The notes under the pieces: generated by a model
The model's input: the letters and a program-made list of their open reading frames with translations, nothing else
Databases searched by the model: none
Told to the model about the DNA's origin: nothing
In this document: one piece after another, positions 49,761 through 62,000 of the stretch
Layout: the number at the start of each line of letters is the position of its first letter
Numbering within the stretch: the first letter of the stretch is position 1
Translations under genes and position numbers: made by a program
Assembly (NCBI GenBank): GCA_027574665.1
Contig: CM050649.1
Location: 66,864,150 to 66,928,149 of the forward strand
Direction of reading: 5' to 3'
Source: Rhynochetos jubatus
Lineage: Eukaryota > Chordata > Aves > Eurypygiformes > Rhynochetidae
Length of the DNA: 64,000 nucleotides

Positions 49761-49778
49761 CCGCCGCCGCCGCCGCCG
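49761..49778. repeat. CGG trinucleotide tract (six units)
   Basis: Six perfect CCG units on the plus strand read as CGG in AFF3 sense, about 290 bases upstream of the start codon, in the 5' UTR or proximal promoter. In humans an expanded CGG repeat in an AFF3 CpG island underlies the folate-sensitive fragile site FRA2A. Whether this tract is the same repeat cannot be told here. Confidence 0.88.
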
Positions 49779-50024
49779 CGCTCCGCTCCCGCCCCGCTCC
49801 CCCGCGCCTCCTCCCTCCCCCCCTGCGCGCCGGGAGCGCGGCCGAGGCGGCGCCCGCCCCGCGCACGCTGCGCCCGCGCCCGCGCAGCGCCCGCGCTGCG
49901 GCCGCCCGGCGAGAGGAGGGGGCGGGCCCAGGCCCCCCGCCCCACGGGGGGAGTTAGAGGGAACTTGCACCCCGAGAGGTTTTCCCGGCCGAAGTTGGGT
50001 TTGTTGAAGGGGCGGGGGGAGCCC

Positions 50025-50055
50025 TTCCTCCTCCTCCTCCTCTTCCTCCTCCTCC
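50025..50055. repeat. CTC-rich polypyrimidine tract
   Basis: Interrupted CTC repeats of 31 bases on the plus strand (GAG on the transcript strand), upstream of the AFF3 start in the CpG island. Long glutamate or leucine runs in overlapping frames come from this tract and are not protein evidence. Confidence 0.85.
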
Positions 50056-50228
50056 ACGCGCTCTCCCTGCCCCTCGGCCCCGTGGACCACGACACCCACC
50101 AGCATCTCGGGTGGTCCAGCACCCTCGGGCGTCGTGAACACCAGGATGCTCGGCGGAGAAGCCCTGGGGCAGGTTCCGTGGCCCTAGTCCCACGACGCTG
50201 CCAGCCGGGGTGCCAGCGTGGGTCGTGA

Positions 50229-50240
50229 CCCCCCCCCCCC
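50229..50240. repeat. C12 homopolymer tract
   Basis: Twelve consecutive C on the plus strand near the outer edge of the CpG island, the fourth C/G tract of ten or more bases around this gene. Confidence 0.85.
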
Positions 50241-50330
50241 ACCCCGACCCTCGGGGCCGGCAGCCCTGCGGCCCCTCCGGCGCGGCGTCTGGGCTTGGGT
50301 TAACGTGGTTTTGCACCGATTCCTCCTTAG

Positions 50331-53300
50331 GTGTGCGATAAGGTGCCCCCGTGCAAATCACAGGCAAATCACATACAGGTCTACCTAGATCTGCACAGCA
50401 GATTAAAGGTGCCCGGGTTACGTGAAGCCTTTAAAAATGAGCGATCTCCGGCTAAAAATAAAAGTACCGATCCTCAGCTCTTGCCACCCAAAGAAAGCAA
50501 GACGCCTCGCACTGTCCAGCCTGCGAGAAGCACTGGCTGTGATATCTGGCTGGCCAGGAGAGGCAGGCTCTCCTGATTTGTACTTGCTGAATCACATTAA
50601 GAGAGGTTAACGCACATTTAAATACTTTCCAGAATATCGGGCGTTTCAGCTAAGCAGCGAGTAGCTGCCAGAGAAGTGCCATGTCATCGCAGACGGGGAG
50701 AAGAAATGTGCAAAGCCCGCGATGAGAAGAGGGGGCTATTCACCTGACAGCACCAACGCGAACATCCCCGGGGGCGATCCCACGCTGGGAGATCCCTGCT
50801 CTTGGAGACCAACCCAGCCCAGCTTGAAGCTGACTAGCGGCACCCCGATGTGTGGCCCCGACAGCCCAAAGGAGTGCACGGGCTCAAGGTTCGATGCAGT
50901 CTCCTGGGTCGGTTTTGTGACTGTATGCTATTCGTCCCCGAGCTAGCTCGGTTTAATTTTAAGGTTGGTAACCCTGGGCGAGCTGCAGCCTAAGCACACG
51001 CCAAGGGAAAGGTTTGAAACCCCAGCTTTCGTCAAATCAGCTGCAAATCCTGAGCCACTCCGGAGCTGCTCTTCTTGCCTCGCACAGCCAAGGTGGTGCT
51101 GCCTCCTACTGCCAGGAGACCCCCGACCCTGTGGATGTGGCACATCTTCAGCCGGACGGGACCCATGGGAACTGGCTCCTGCTAGGTCTGTCGTCGCACG
51201 TTCCCCAGAGGGATGGAGAAGGACGTGTGCCCGGCCAGGAAGGCTTGCAGTACCCCCTGTCCAGCCAGAGCAAATGAAGGTGAAAGAAGAATCAGGCCAG
51301 CTCAGATGTCAGGCCAGTCCAGTATTAACGGACACATAAGCCCAGCTGAAAACAGCCTTTTGTCCGCGGGGGTAAAGGCTGAGCCCACCAAAGCAGGCAA
51401 CATTCTCAACAAACGTATTACTTAGGTGTGACAGAGAGAAAGGCAGCATTTTTACACTAACCTTTCTAAGTCACAGCCTGCGCTGCCTCACTCTTCTTAT
51501 TTTAAGGGGAGATTTAGCAACTCACATCGCAGTACGGCCCTGATTCTTCCCTTCAGTCCCAGCTCACATAGTGATTTGCAGAAGTGCTTAAATCACCCTC
51601 GCAATGGTACGTATGGCGTGGGAGGCTTAGGCTGTCTGTACAGACTAAATCACTAGAGGTATACCCCCGTCACATCAGCGCTGGAGCTGACCAGAGGTCG
51701 TTCTGTAAAGCGTGAGGTGGACTGCAACGCTCACAAGTGGTAGTTCACAAACGTGTGGAAACTTGGAAGTGAAATTCTGTAGGCTAAATTCATCATCCGA
51801 ACTGAGATCAATAGAAAAAAGTAAACAAACAGCATGAACAGCACTGAGTGAATTAAATTTCAAACAGTAATACATAACGTAGGCAGTATGTTTTATGTTT
51901 TTAATATGTTTTAACACACGAATTTTATTTTATTTTTTACATTTCTCGCATGTATATTATTATTGTGATGTTCTTTTCTTTCCCATCATGGCCATGATTC
52001 TCTTCTCATGCGGAGCAGAGAACATCAAGACTAATTGCATTGAAATTAATGTCAATTGAAAATCTCAGATGTTTTGGTTAGCTGCCAAGTGCTGGAAGCG
52101 TCACCTTTTCCCCTCTGGCCTTGATGGCATTTTTGAAACTCTTTGTATGTGAGACCTCACCGGCAGACATCACCCTTCCTCGGTGATGTGCCTGGCCAGG
52201 AAGGCTTGTGGCTCTGCTGTGTTCCTCTGCTAACTCCTCGGCCTAACGCCGTGGTCAGTTCCCGTGGCCGGAGCATCCTCCACAGCCTCACTCACTCAAA
52301 CCCTTTCCTCTTGCCAGCCATTGAACAGTAGCCTCACCTTTTGCCTTCTTACTTAAAAAATGTCCCGTCTACCACCAAGCGTGTCGTGGACGTAACCGTA
52401 ACGTACAGTAACTTCAGGCAAACTGTTTAAAAGGAACTCAGGCCCGTGCTTGAAGGAACACCTTCCATGCTGCCTGTTGCAACCCACAGCTTCCCCACAG
52501 CCACCGGTCCCCCCGATCATCCCTTGCTGTGTGACTTGTCAACACACTTTCAGTTCCTGTAGGCAGTGAAGCCTACCTCTTTAGGAAAGCATGGCATTAC
52601 ATAAATAAAAATACGCTGTGTGCTATCTAATCCTGCTCATTGCACATATATTTTTAATGACTCATGTAGAGACTACTTGCCCCCTCATTATGGTCTTTCC
52701 TCTGTTAACAACTCTTCTTTACAAATAAGCAAGCAACTGTGCCCAGTCAAGCAGACTTTCTAAGAAGAGCTGAAGGCCTAGGAACAATATGTAATTCAAA
52801 TCCATTACATAAAGAATGCATGTAATGAGAAAGATGAACATCATTTTAAATGTTGACATTTCCCACTTCTCAGACTCTGTGCCTTAAGTGTGGCATAGCA
52901 ACTGCCCGAGGAAGAGTAAAGATAATTTTAATGCAACATAAAATAAGGGAAAGGTGAGAAATACTACATTCTTAGTCAACATCCTCTACGAAAAATATCA
53001 CCATAGTATCTATTTGGTATAACCTATCTTTAAAACATGTACCCAGCGAGAAAAGCATTCCCAGTGAATTCACAAGACCTTAGCTGAATGCTTCCAAAGA
53101 ACAGGAGAGGAGTGATGGAGGTGACCTGTGTAGGAAATCCTTTAACATCAATACAGCGTGTCTTAAGGATGTGATTTTCTACGTCTTACCCCACTTCTGA
53201 CGCAGCAATGCAGAGGTGGTGGGGCACAGTGAGCCCATGGATTTCAGCAGCTGTGGAGGCAGCCCTACAGCTGTGTATACACAGCATGGTCCAAGATTAG

Positions 53301-53945
53301 ACTGTGCACATCACAACTTGTGATTTCGAGGACAAAGTGGGGACTGTTATTCTCACCAGTAAACCCATGTCTGCCCTAGTCTGAACAGCCAATCCATCAG
53401 GAATTCCTTTGGAGGACAGATTGCTATGTTGCTCAAAGGGGAGGGCTACCAAGCACCGTCACACTGGTTTTGGTGTGCGCTGCCCTTCTAGCACTCATTG
53501 CAAGTCAGTCCTCCCAGGGGTTCTCCAGCAGCTGCTCCGAGCTCTTGTATAGGGACAGGACATACATGGTTCCTCAGTGAGTGTTTACATAACACCCAGA
53601 CAAATTTCTTCTAAAGGATGAAGAAGCCAAGAAGAATTATCTCATCTCACTTCAGCAACCCATCACAGTACTGAGTAGCACCTATTTCAGTTGGGCGCTG
53701 GCTCCGCAGGGGTAAGGGACCCTAAGTTAGAGGTGGTGTTGCGGAATCAGTCCCTCGGTGTTTTAGGATGTGTTTTGTTTGTCCAGGGGAATCTAAAGTA
53801 GTCTATTCAATAGACTATAAGAGGCTTGCTATTTAAGTTTAACTACAGTGTTCCCCTTTAGTTAGATACTTACAGGCTTAAGTGTAAAGGAGTTTTAAGT
53901 GTCGTTCTTTTCATAACCTCACACTTTACAGCAAAGCAAACCCAC
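50331..53945. other. AFF3 upstream flank, proximal
   Basis: GC-richer shore sequence to about 51400 passes into ordinary mixed intergenic DNA. No interspersed repeat or array is recognised. Open frames up to 124 codons (50965-51339) show no domains. Non-coding upstream AFF3 exons or a divergent non-coding RNA could lie here but cannot be recognised from sequence alone. Confidence 0.65.
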
Positions 53946-54030
53946 TGGATTATCTAGTCTAACCACCTGCATACCGCAACCTATTCAGTTTCACTGCTTC
54001 TCCCGTATTCAGCTCAGTATCTTGCAGTCT
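53946..54030. repeat. Probable old interspersed-repeat remnant
   Basis: GGATTATCTAGTCTAACCAC then CTGCATACCGCAACC, TTCAGTTTCACTGCTTCTCC and TTCAGCTCAGTATCTTG resemble, in order, the motif 'atcatctagtctgacctcctgtata...catagaatttcacccagttactcctgtattgagcccaataacttg' common in reptile and bird genomes. The match is diverged and interrupted. Family assignment is uncertain. Confidence 0.45.
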
Positions 54031-56021
54031 GAGCAGTCGAACAGCCCATAGTTTAGTACTCTTAACGTAATAAAATGTACATTCATAAAAAATCGTACTC
54101 TCTGAATAGGTTTGCTTCCCTCCTGTATCTACAGGTCTCCAACCCAATCATGTCTCATTAAATGACTGCTAAACTCCAGCGCAATGGCCATTGTTGCTTC
54201 AGCAGAGAGCCAAATGAGCTCTGAACTGGGTGTCCCTACTCATTTAAGCTTGCAATCCACTTTGAAATTCCTTAGGATAGAAGTTGTGTTTATGGCTGAT
54301 CGCTAACGTATGCCTAACCTTAACTCTGACTCAGCATGTATAAGTGCTTCTCGACTCCATGCTCTTATATACCCCTTTATTACATTATTGTATGCTATAT
54401 TCGTTAGGTGGTTCTTCTCTAGTCACCACAGAAGATGCCAAAAATATTGTGAATGATTTCTCTCCTGCAAATATCACCACAGTCTATTTATACACTGTCG
54501 CTTCTGAGATTTGATAAGACCAGAGCGTAATATGGCATGGATACAGATGCTGTCAAAGTTAAGTTAACACAACATATTTCATCGCCCTCCCACTTAACAT
54601 GCGTAATACACAAATGGTTGCAAACTATCGCTCTTTTAAAGAAGTAAAATATATGGATTTAATTTTTAATGATTTAGCTAGGTAATTAATCCAAATTATT
54701 AGTTAACAATAGCTAAAACAGAGAACTATAATGGATTCTCTGGATAATGAAAATATTTATTATTTTAATAAGTTGCATGGCTGGAAGTCTAAGTCAGGTC
54801 TTAGTACTGGCCACATACTGCTCTTGATTCACATGTAGGACCCCCACGAAGGTGGGTGGATAACTGTGTCCCCAAACGAAGAAATATAAATCGCTGCTTC
54901 CGAGTATTGATGACAACATCTATCATGTCAGCTGCGGAATTGATCCATCTTAAATTATGAGCCAGGGCTGAAGGAATTATGCCAATTAGAGAGACACAGA
55001 TTTTTCTTTTCCTCTCTTTCTTCTCTTTCCTATAATTTTTGCCCCACACAAAAGGCTTTGTGACCTATTTATATTATGAAAGTCCTTTTGTCACCTGAGA
55101 CCCAAAGAAAGATTTAAAAAGAAAATGTAATTGCTGAACAGAAGTGCTACGAGGGCCGTTTCAGGCTCAGGGGAGGGGAAGGTCAAGTTTTTAACCTGGA
55201 AACAAAAGGACTGAGCCCAGTGCTGTGAGTGGGCTTTCCCTGGGGTCCCGGTCAAACAAAGCCCTTTTGCTGGAGGGTGGCTTTCTCGGAAATGGGGAGG
55301 GCATGACCCGCGGTGCTGGTGATGAGCGTGGCAGGTACATGCCGTCCTCCGGAGCAAGAGCTGGCAAGGGATCTGCAGGTCAGGGTCAAGCACTGGGGGT
55401 ATGGGGAGCAGTGAAGAGGGTGTCCCTAGTGACCCCTCCCCATCATCCATGCCTGCCGGTTCTCTCTCCCACAACAGATGTCAGAAGCCATCTCGCAAAG
55501 TGGCCAAGGGAGCAGGGGATAGAGACCCAAGCTGGCCACCCCTGCCAGCAGTGCACGATGCCCCTTGGACACGAAAGAGAAAGATTTTTAACGTCTACTT
55601 CATCTTTCCTCCAAAGATTCCTGAATTTGTGAGTGGTGTCAGATTCAGTTAAGCGATTACTATATACTTCCTTTTATCTTATGTTTCTGCCTTGTAAATG
55701 GCATTAATAAATGCCGTAATTGTAATTCTCAGTGACTGCACCGGTTTGAAGGTTGCATCCTTTCAGAGTATCTCTTGGAGCAGCAGCTCCCTGAAGAAAA
55801 CCTCCGCGTGACCAAGGTTGCTGCCTGGCTGCATTCACCTAACAGGCAGAGTCAAGCTGGAGACAAAGGCAGTGGGGCACAGCTCGATCTCTGCCTGCCT
55901 CCACGCGGTGCCCCTGGCATGGGATCGAGCTGTGCATGTTTCACATCTCAGGCTGCTGCCTGCACTGCACAGGCAAGCCCTGAGCAAAGCCAGCACCAGG
56001 ACATTTGGGAAAGATTACAAT
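54031..56021. other. AFF3 upstream flank, with candidate conserved block
   Basis: The stretch begins with very AT-rich sequence at 54600-54780 rich in TAAT cores. Around 54820-54990 there is complex, non-repetitive sequence (for example GTCAGCTGCGGAATTGATCC and AATTATGCCAATTAGAGA) of the kind often conserved among vertebrates. The 82-codon minus frame through it (54801-55049) has no recognisable domain or splice context. The 181-codon plus frame starting at 55775 is open only because it reads through the GT repeat. Confidence 0.55.

Positions 56022-56082
<61 letters not shown>
56022..56082. repeat. GT25 microsatellite with TA-rich leader
   Basis: A short TA run (56022-56032) leads into 25 perfect GT units (56033-56082). 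It is the longest dinucleotide repeat in the window and is likely polymorphic. Left-flanking and right-flanking sequences are unique. Confidence 0.97.
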
Positions 56083-56085
<3 letters not shown>

Positions 56086-59000
56086 GGGAATATTATGTTT
56101 ACAAACTGAAACAAAGAGAAGAGGCAGGTGGTCCTTGTTGAATAACCACAGGGTTTTGTGTGTGCTTTCCGGGGGTCTCCAGTGCTGCTGTGAGCTGGAG
56201 TCGGGTACCAGCAGCCATTACCTGCTGTGGGGCATGGAGTGGAGACAGGGGTATGGTCAACATCACATTCTTGTACTGGCCCATAGTCACTTGCTGTGGT
56301 GCTCAGGTGATGGTGTCTGAAAGGGTCTGTCCCCCACTTTCTGTCCCAGAGAGGTCACCCAAACTGGGCATGGAGGTTGCAACCACCATTTGGCTCGAAT
56401 ACAAGTCCCCAGAAGCTACTCTTCTCCAAACCCAAGCGAAGGTGCTCAGCTTGGGAGGCAGGTCCCACACCTCACTCTGCTCCTTGGCAAAGGGTTGTTA
56501 GTCAAGGAAAAAGTCCAGCAGGAAAGCAGGTGTGGATCTGGACTTCCCAGGGGGGTTACTCCTAGAAAGGGGCACCTAATGATAAGGAACAAGAGATGAC
56601 AGTGGCAGTGATCTGCCTGGGTGACAGTGCGACTCTTCAGAAATAGCAGGCACTTCAAAAAAACCCCAATGGTTTAGGGTGGGATCCTTACATCAATTGG
56701 TAACGCCTCAGGAGGTGGCAAAGGACTTGCCATGGGTCCAAGTCAGCCAGCTGTGTCGAAATGCTTCCTCTGCCTTCCTCCAGAAGCTGCTGGTCAGTCC
56801 CTGGGCTGGCGGTACTGCTGTTTGGCTCCAGAGCAGCTCACCCAACCTTCCCTTGCTGTTTTGATACCTGATGAACTGCATGCTCAGCAGAGCCCCAGTA
56901 AACATGGTTCAGCTGAAACCCTTGTTTCTGGGCTACCGGGAGCATTATCGAGGGGAATGTTTTGTTTCATGAGGGAAAAAGAGAGCCTTTTGGAAAGGCA
57001 GTAAGGTGTTTAAGGCAATGTTTCTGGATGTCTTAGTGGGGTTTTTATGTACAAATATTGGGTATTCAACTTAAAGGGCACAGACCTTAGAGAAAATCAA
57101 AGGATCTTTGGAAAAGAGGTTAAATATATTTAAAATCTATGAGTGTGCACCCATGCAAATTGGAAAAGGAAATTAAACTATATCTGCAGAAAAGGAAAAA
57201 TAAATCTACTTACATCTGATGTAATTTAGAAAGTCGACTACCTTTGAATGATGTCTGGACGAAAGGATAAGGTAATGCTGAGGAAGGCTTAATATCTGGG
57301 CTTAAAAAGCCACATGGGGCCATAGGGAAAAAGGGTTTGCAATAGACTTGTATACTCATGAATAGTTTCCAGTAGAATGAAAACTGTACCTAGCTGGCTT
57401 TCGGCTGAGAGAGAAAGATGCACAAACAGGGAGAGCAAGTACTGTTTTTTCAACACCATCAGTGTTTTATGTACAACTAGATCCATGCTCCACTTAACTA
57501 AATTGAAAACCTACACAGCGATAGTTTTTCCTAAGCATGGTTAATCTTTGTGTCTCTCTATTTCCTATGCTGTGCAAAATAAACTCCTAGTCAAAATAAC
57601 TGGGCTGAGAACAAGGGGGAAAGATGATGGGAGAGAGATGTAAATCAGAAGGAAACCATTTGCGTGGGGGTTTCAGGGCATCGACCAGCTGAAAGAAAGC
57701 AACAAGAGTAACTCACAATATTTTCCATTAAACTAAAGGTGGAAGTTTCCTGTGTTTCAAGACCGGTGTGGCACAGGGCGTTCCCATCCGTGTGCCACGT
57801 TAAAAGAGCCGGTGATCTCAGCTCTGTTCCTCGTGAGGAGGTAGTCGACGAGCAGTGCTGAACAATTGGGTCCCTGGGTAATAATTTTATTGGAGAGGCC
57901 AAGAAGGGAACTGCCACGGAATTAATATTGCTGTGCTGTGCTGTTCCGATTCTGAGGGTGAGAGAGGACTTTGCTTTATAATGCTGACACCACAAATCCT
58001 GTAATGAGCGCTAAATTCACTTAACAAAAGTCTAACTCCCTCAGATTTCTGATGTAGCTTAGAGTGTCAGCTTCACCTCAGAGTTTTTCTGTGTTTGGTC
58101 TATGCCATCAACTTGAGAATCCATAAAGCCAGTATTCTTTTTTATTCACTCTACCTGTTTATTCCTTAGTATATTTACCCTTTTATTAAGACCTTCCACT
58201 TGGTTAAGACTTGTTCAAGTACAAGCTCAACAGGAAGCATTTTCCTTTATACTGTAATAACTCTATATTGTTGCCTAGAGGGTGACAGAAAGTAACGTAA
58301 GATTCATAAAAATATAACTGTCTGAGCCAAGTAGATAGAATTATGGTAAGCATTAACCAAAGAGTATTTCTCTGTCCTATAGGGTGAAATCAGAACATCT
58401 TAATGTTTTCTTTCTTGGGTCACATAATTCTGCAAAAGAACACCAAGAGAAATGCCAGACTGCTTCTGTTTGATCGTTATGTTCTGTACCAGACTTTCGA
58501 ACAGGTTTGCAAATAAAATTACTTTATTTCATTATGTGTCATTTTACATTTTGGCCATGCATCACCGCACTGAGACCATTTGGTTTAAGACACATTTTTT
58601 TTAAGCTATAAGCAACTGAAATTTTAAACTCATTTAAACTGTAATTCAGGATGCTTCTAGTAGCCCCTTTTCAAGTTTAACCATTAAATGAATACATCCT
58701 CAAAAAAAGGAAAATGTGTGTCTTATCCTCATTCATTTTTTATCCAAGTAATATTAAAAAAACCCAAAGCCTCCAAAAGGCCCACTGCTGGGGAAATTTT
58801 AACCCTATTGGAACTGACACGATGGTTTCTGAACACTACTTCTTTTGATTTGTTTTCTAAAAGTTGGATGAGGGAAACATAGCCTTGCTAACTTTCCCTT
58901 CTGAGCCAAAGGGTGTGAAATAGCCTGTACATGTCTCACTCTCCTACAGCAAGGAGGTGACTGAGCTCCAGAACACTGCAGTCCTTGCTCCTGAAAGATG

Positions 59001-62000
59001 AGGGCAGCATTTTGGATCTGAAATCCTGTATAAAGCCATATGTTCTGTGCCAGTAGCTAGACCATCTCCATTAGCATCAGCAACAAGCTTTTTGATGATG
59101 TCCTACCATGCTGCAGAAGAGCTACGTGCATACAGCAGCTGTCTCCGGTGAAAAGGAAGCAAAATGATGGTAGCAGCAGGATAAATGCCACAGGCAAAGT
59201 CATGAAGCTGCTATTTGTTAGCGGTTGTGGGTTGAGAAAGAAACCTCGCACCTGAGAGACTGAAAGAATAAAGGAGGAGATGGTCTATTTTAGTATTTTC
59301 ATTATTTCCTTTCAATGTTGAGTTAAATTAGCAAGCCTTAAATTAGATGGAACCAGTTACAGTTGTGTTGAGTAGACAGGACAGAGTTGAAAAATCTAGG
59401 CCATTTTTTGCATCTCTAGACTTGAGGATTCAGATGTTTTCTTTGTTCTGGTTGCCTGGTAATAATTTAATATTTTTATTTCTGTATTTACTTTAATTCT
59501 TTAAAAGCCAAGAGGTGGAGATATGTTGACAGACTGGAAAAGGAAGTTATTATTAATTAAAATTATTTTAAGTCTAAGATTAAAACAGTGCTCCTGCATA
59601 TAAATTTGCTTCAATGAGCTGGACCCACTGTAATGTTAAATCTCTGAATAAATTAGGAAATGTAGCAGACATGCTGGCTAGGGACTACATGGTGCCACCA
59701 TTTTAGATGCTGCATATTCTGTTTTCCCTACATCCTTCCAATGTGCTCATGCAGCTTAGATGCCACCAGGTAATTGTCCATCTCTGTTACAAATTATTTT
59801 TTTCTCTTCAAAGAGACTAGCCCAAAGTCCATAAACATCAGTGGAAATTTCCCAACCAGCTTGAATGCAAGCTGGACTGGGCCCAGAAAGAAACAGAGTA
59901 TGGAAATTTGGGAGGCAGCGGTTATCTCTGTTGTTTGCTGGTAGAGCTGGAAGGGAAATCTTGCAAAATACCATGCAGCCTGCTGTTTGTTATGTCTAAT
60001 ACATGCATTCACCACCAGCAAGCCTCTGAACAAATATAGCTTCACCTGAAAAATCAAGCAAGGAGGAAAAAAAGCTACTATGTAAGACAGCGAGACATTC
60101 CTCAAGTTCTGATGTTTTGATGTCACTTTTCTGTAATTACAGTGAAAGGTGGCAATCTTGTAGTGTTCCAATTAAATTGTAATACTGACCACCATCAGTC
60201 CAGCACATTAAACCCCCTGTGCTTCCATCTGCTTAGTGGCCTGGAGTAGGGGGGACTACGGCAATCCCTGCAACAAGCGGAGTCCCTGTGTGGGGTACGA
60301 CAGCCCAGGAAGGAGGTTTCCACTGAAGTCTTTACATGTCCTACTGCAGCAGCAGCCCAAAACACACATTCCCCTCCAAAGCCAGAGTTGACAGCTGGGC
60401 TGGGCCCATGCTGTGCTGAGATGGTGGTCAGCAGAGGGACCATTATGGCTAGTGCCGGGGCCAAGATATGCTGGTTTACAACAAAGCTTACCATGAATTA
60501 CATCAGCTGCACGTGATCCCCAAGAGACCACCCAGCAGTACAGAAGAAGTGGTCTGTAACTTCCCTGTCCTGTCCCCTTCTTGCCTATAATAAAACACTC
60601 TCAGCACTGAGATGAGGTGACTGTTCCTCTCCCCTCTCCTCCATAAATGAACATTGCACTCTGATGCTGAGCTTGTCCATGGGAGAGGAAACTGGGGGTA
60701 GGTGGGAATATGATGAGTAGGTCCTGGATCCCGGATCTCACTCCTGCATACCCAGCAGTTCAGATACAGAAATCTGGAGGCAGCGTGCAGTCTGCCAGGC
60801 CCTGTTGAGTCAGGCTCCAGGGCTACCGCAGTGTCAGCTTCGCAGAGAGCAAATGGAGAAGAGAAAGCTATCCTTGTTCCTGGTGTGACATCCTCTCTGA
60901 CTAAATTCTTCTTCAGAAGAGACCTGCATTCCCACATGGTCTGCAAGGCAGCCTGTAAAATAAGCTGGGAAAAATCCTAATGAGAAGGCAGAGCAGCAGA
61001 AAGCACTGACACAGATACGCTGGCAGAACAGTTGGCAAGGGCTTCGCCTGATGTTGCAGGATTGCCTTTTTCTCCAGCACCCCATGCAGATACCCAGATT
61101 AAAACAAACAGGCAAAACCACTCCATCCTGACAATGCTGATGTATGAAGGAGTTTATTGAGTAGCACAGGGACTCAAGGAGGCCACATGAAGTAGTTAAC
61201 TGAATTCAGTCGAGTTATACCAGGGTATTCTTGCACAGACAAGGGCTGATGAAGACCTCACAGAAATGTGTACCGACATCATGGATGCACAGATCTAGTT
61301 TTATATGTAACCAACATCACGTATTTTCTGCCCAGAAGGTCAGCCTGTTCTACCCTGGGTCTTTCCATCCCAGCCAGCCATAGAGCAAGCACAGCACACC
61401 GTCTCACGCAGGAGAGGTGTGCGGTGGCAGCGCAGTTCCTCACATTTGTGACCAAAGTCATGATGCGGGTGGGCACTGAGGACTCTGTTGCTCCCCCCCT
61501 TCCTGTCTGTGGAGGAGACCTGGGACAAGGGACTTGATGGGATCTCTAACAGCCTCCCCAGGACTGGCTATCATGTTGTAAGCAGGGATGTATAGCCCCC
61601 AAACTGTTTGTTTGCGTGACTGCAGAGGAAGAAGATTTCCCCCAAAGGCTTTCTTATTTATGTTCTCTCTTAACTGTTTTATTATGCCTAATTTGTCATC
61701 CTTAGAGGATGCCTCTTATCATGTGCAAATTCTTTTAAAATTATTATACTGACACAGAAATAATAGATGCCCAATTTACATTGTAATCTTCGATAAGAGG
61801 GATATTTGTATTTTTGAAACTGTTATGATTTTAGTTGCTTCTCACTGGGGTTTTTTTCAGCTTATGATCTTGTATTGCAATGTACAGAAAGGAAGGGGAG
61901 TTCAAGCGTTCATTGGAGACACCTCACGACGAGATCCCAAATCCTAGTCCCTGCCTAGGACACTGCAGTCATCAGTGCAGACAGCAAAACATTAAAAAGC

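Larger units (their letters stand above)
48160..50330 (-). promoter_or_regulatory. AFF3: AFF3 CpG island and promoter region
   Basis: About 2.2 kb of very GC- and CpG-rich sequence surrounds the first coding exon, with two densest parts at roughly 48180-48570 and 49380-50300. GC boxes lie upstream of the ATG in transcript sense at 49788-49796 (GGGGCGGG on the minus strand) and 49918-49927. The transcription start is not determinable but should lie between about 49560 and 49960. No canonical TATA box sits in the GC-rich part; an A/T-rich insert at 49624-49690 includes TATTTTAA on the minus strand. The island could also drive divergent non-coding transcription to the right, but no exon there is recognisable. 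Confidence 0.9.

Noticed and set aside
49639-50367. Open frames of 137-188 codons around 49.7-50.3 kb
   Set aside because: Their Arg/Pro-rich and Glu-run translations come from pentamer, CCG and CTC repeats upstream of the AFF3 start, and no family is recognised.
51520-51570. CGGCCCTGATTCTTCCCTTC as another old repeat copy
   Set aside because: Similarity to the 'ggccctgattctgc' motif is only about 13 bases and then fades, so it is too short to call.
55775-56320. 181-codon plus-strand open frame
   Set aside because: It is open through the GT25 microsatellite, giving a Cys-Val run; the flanking residues match nothing known.
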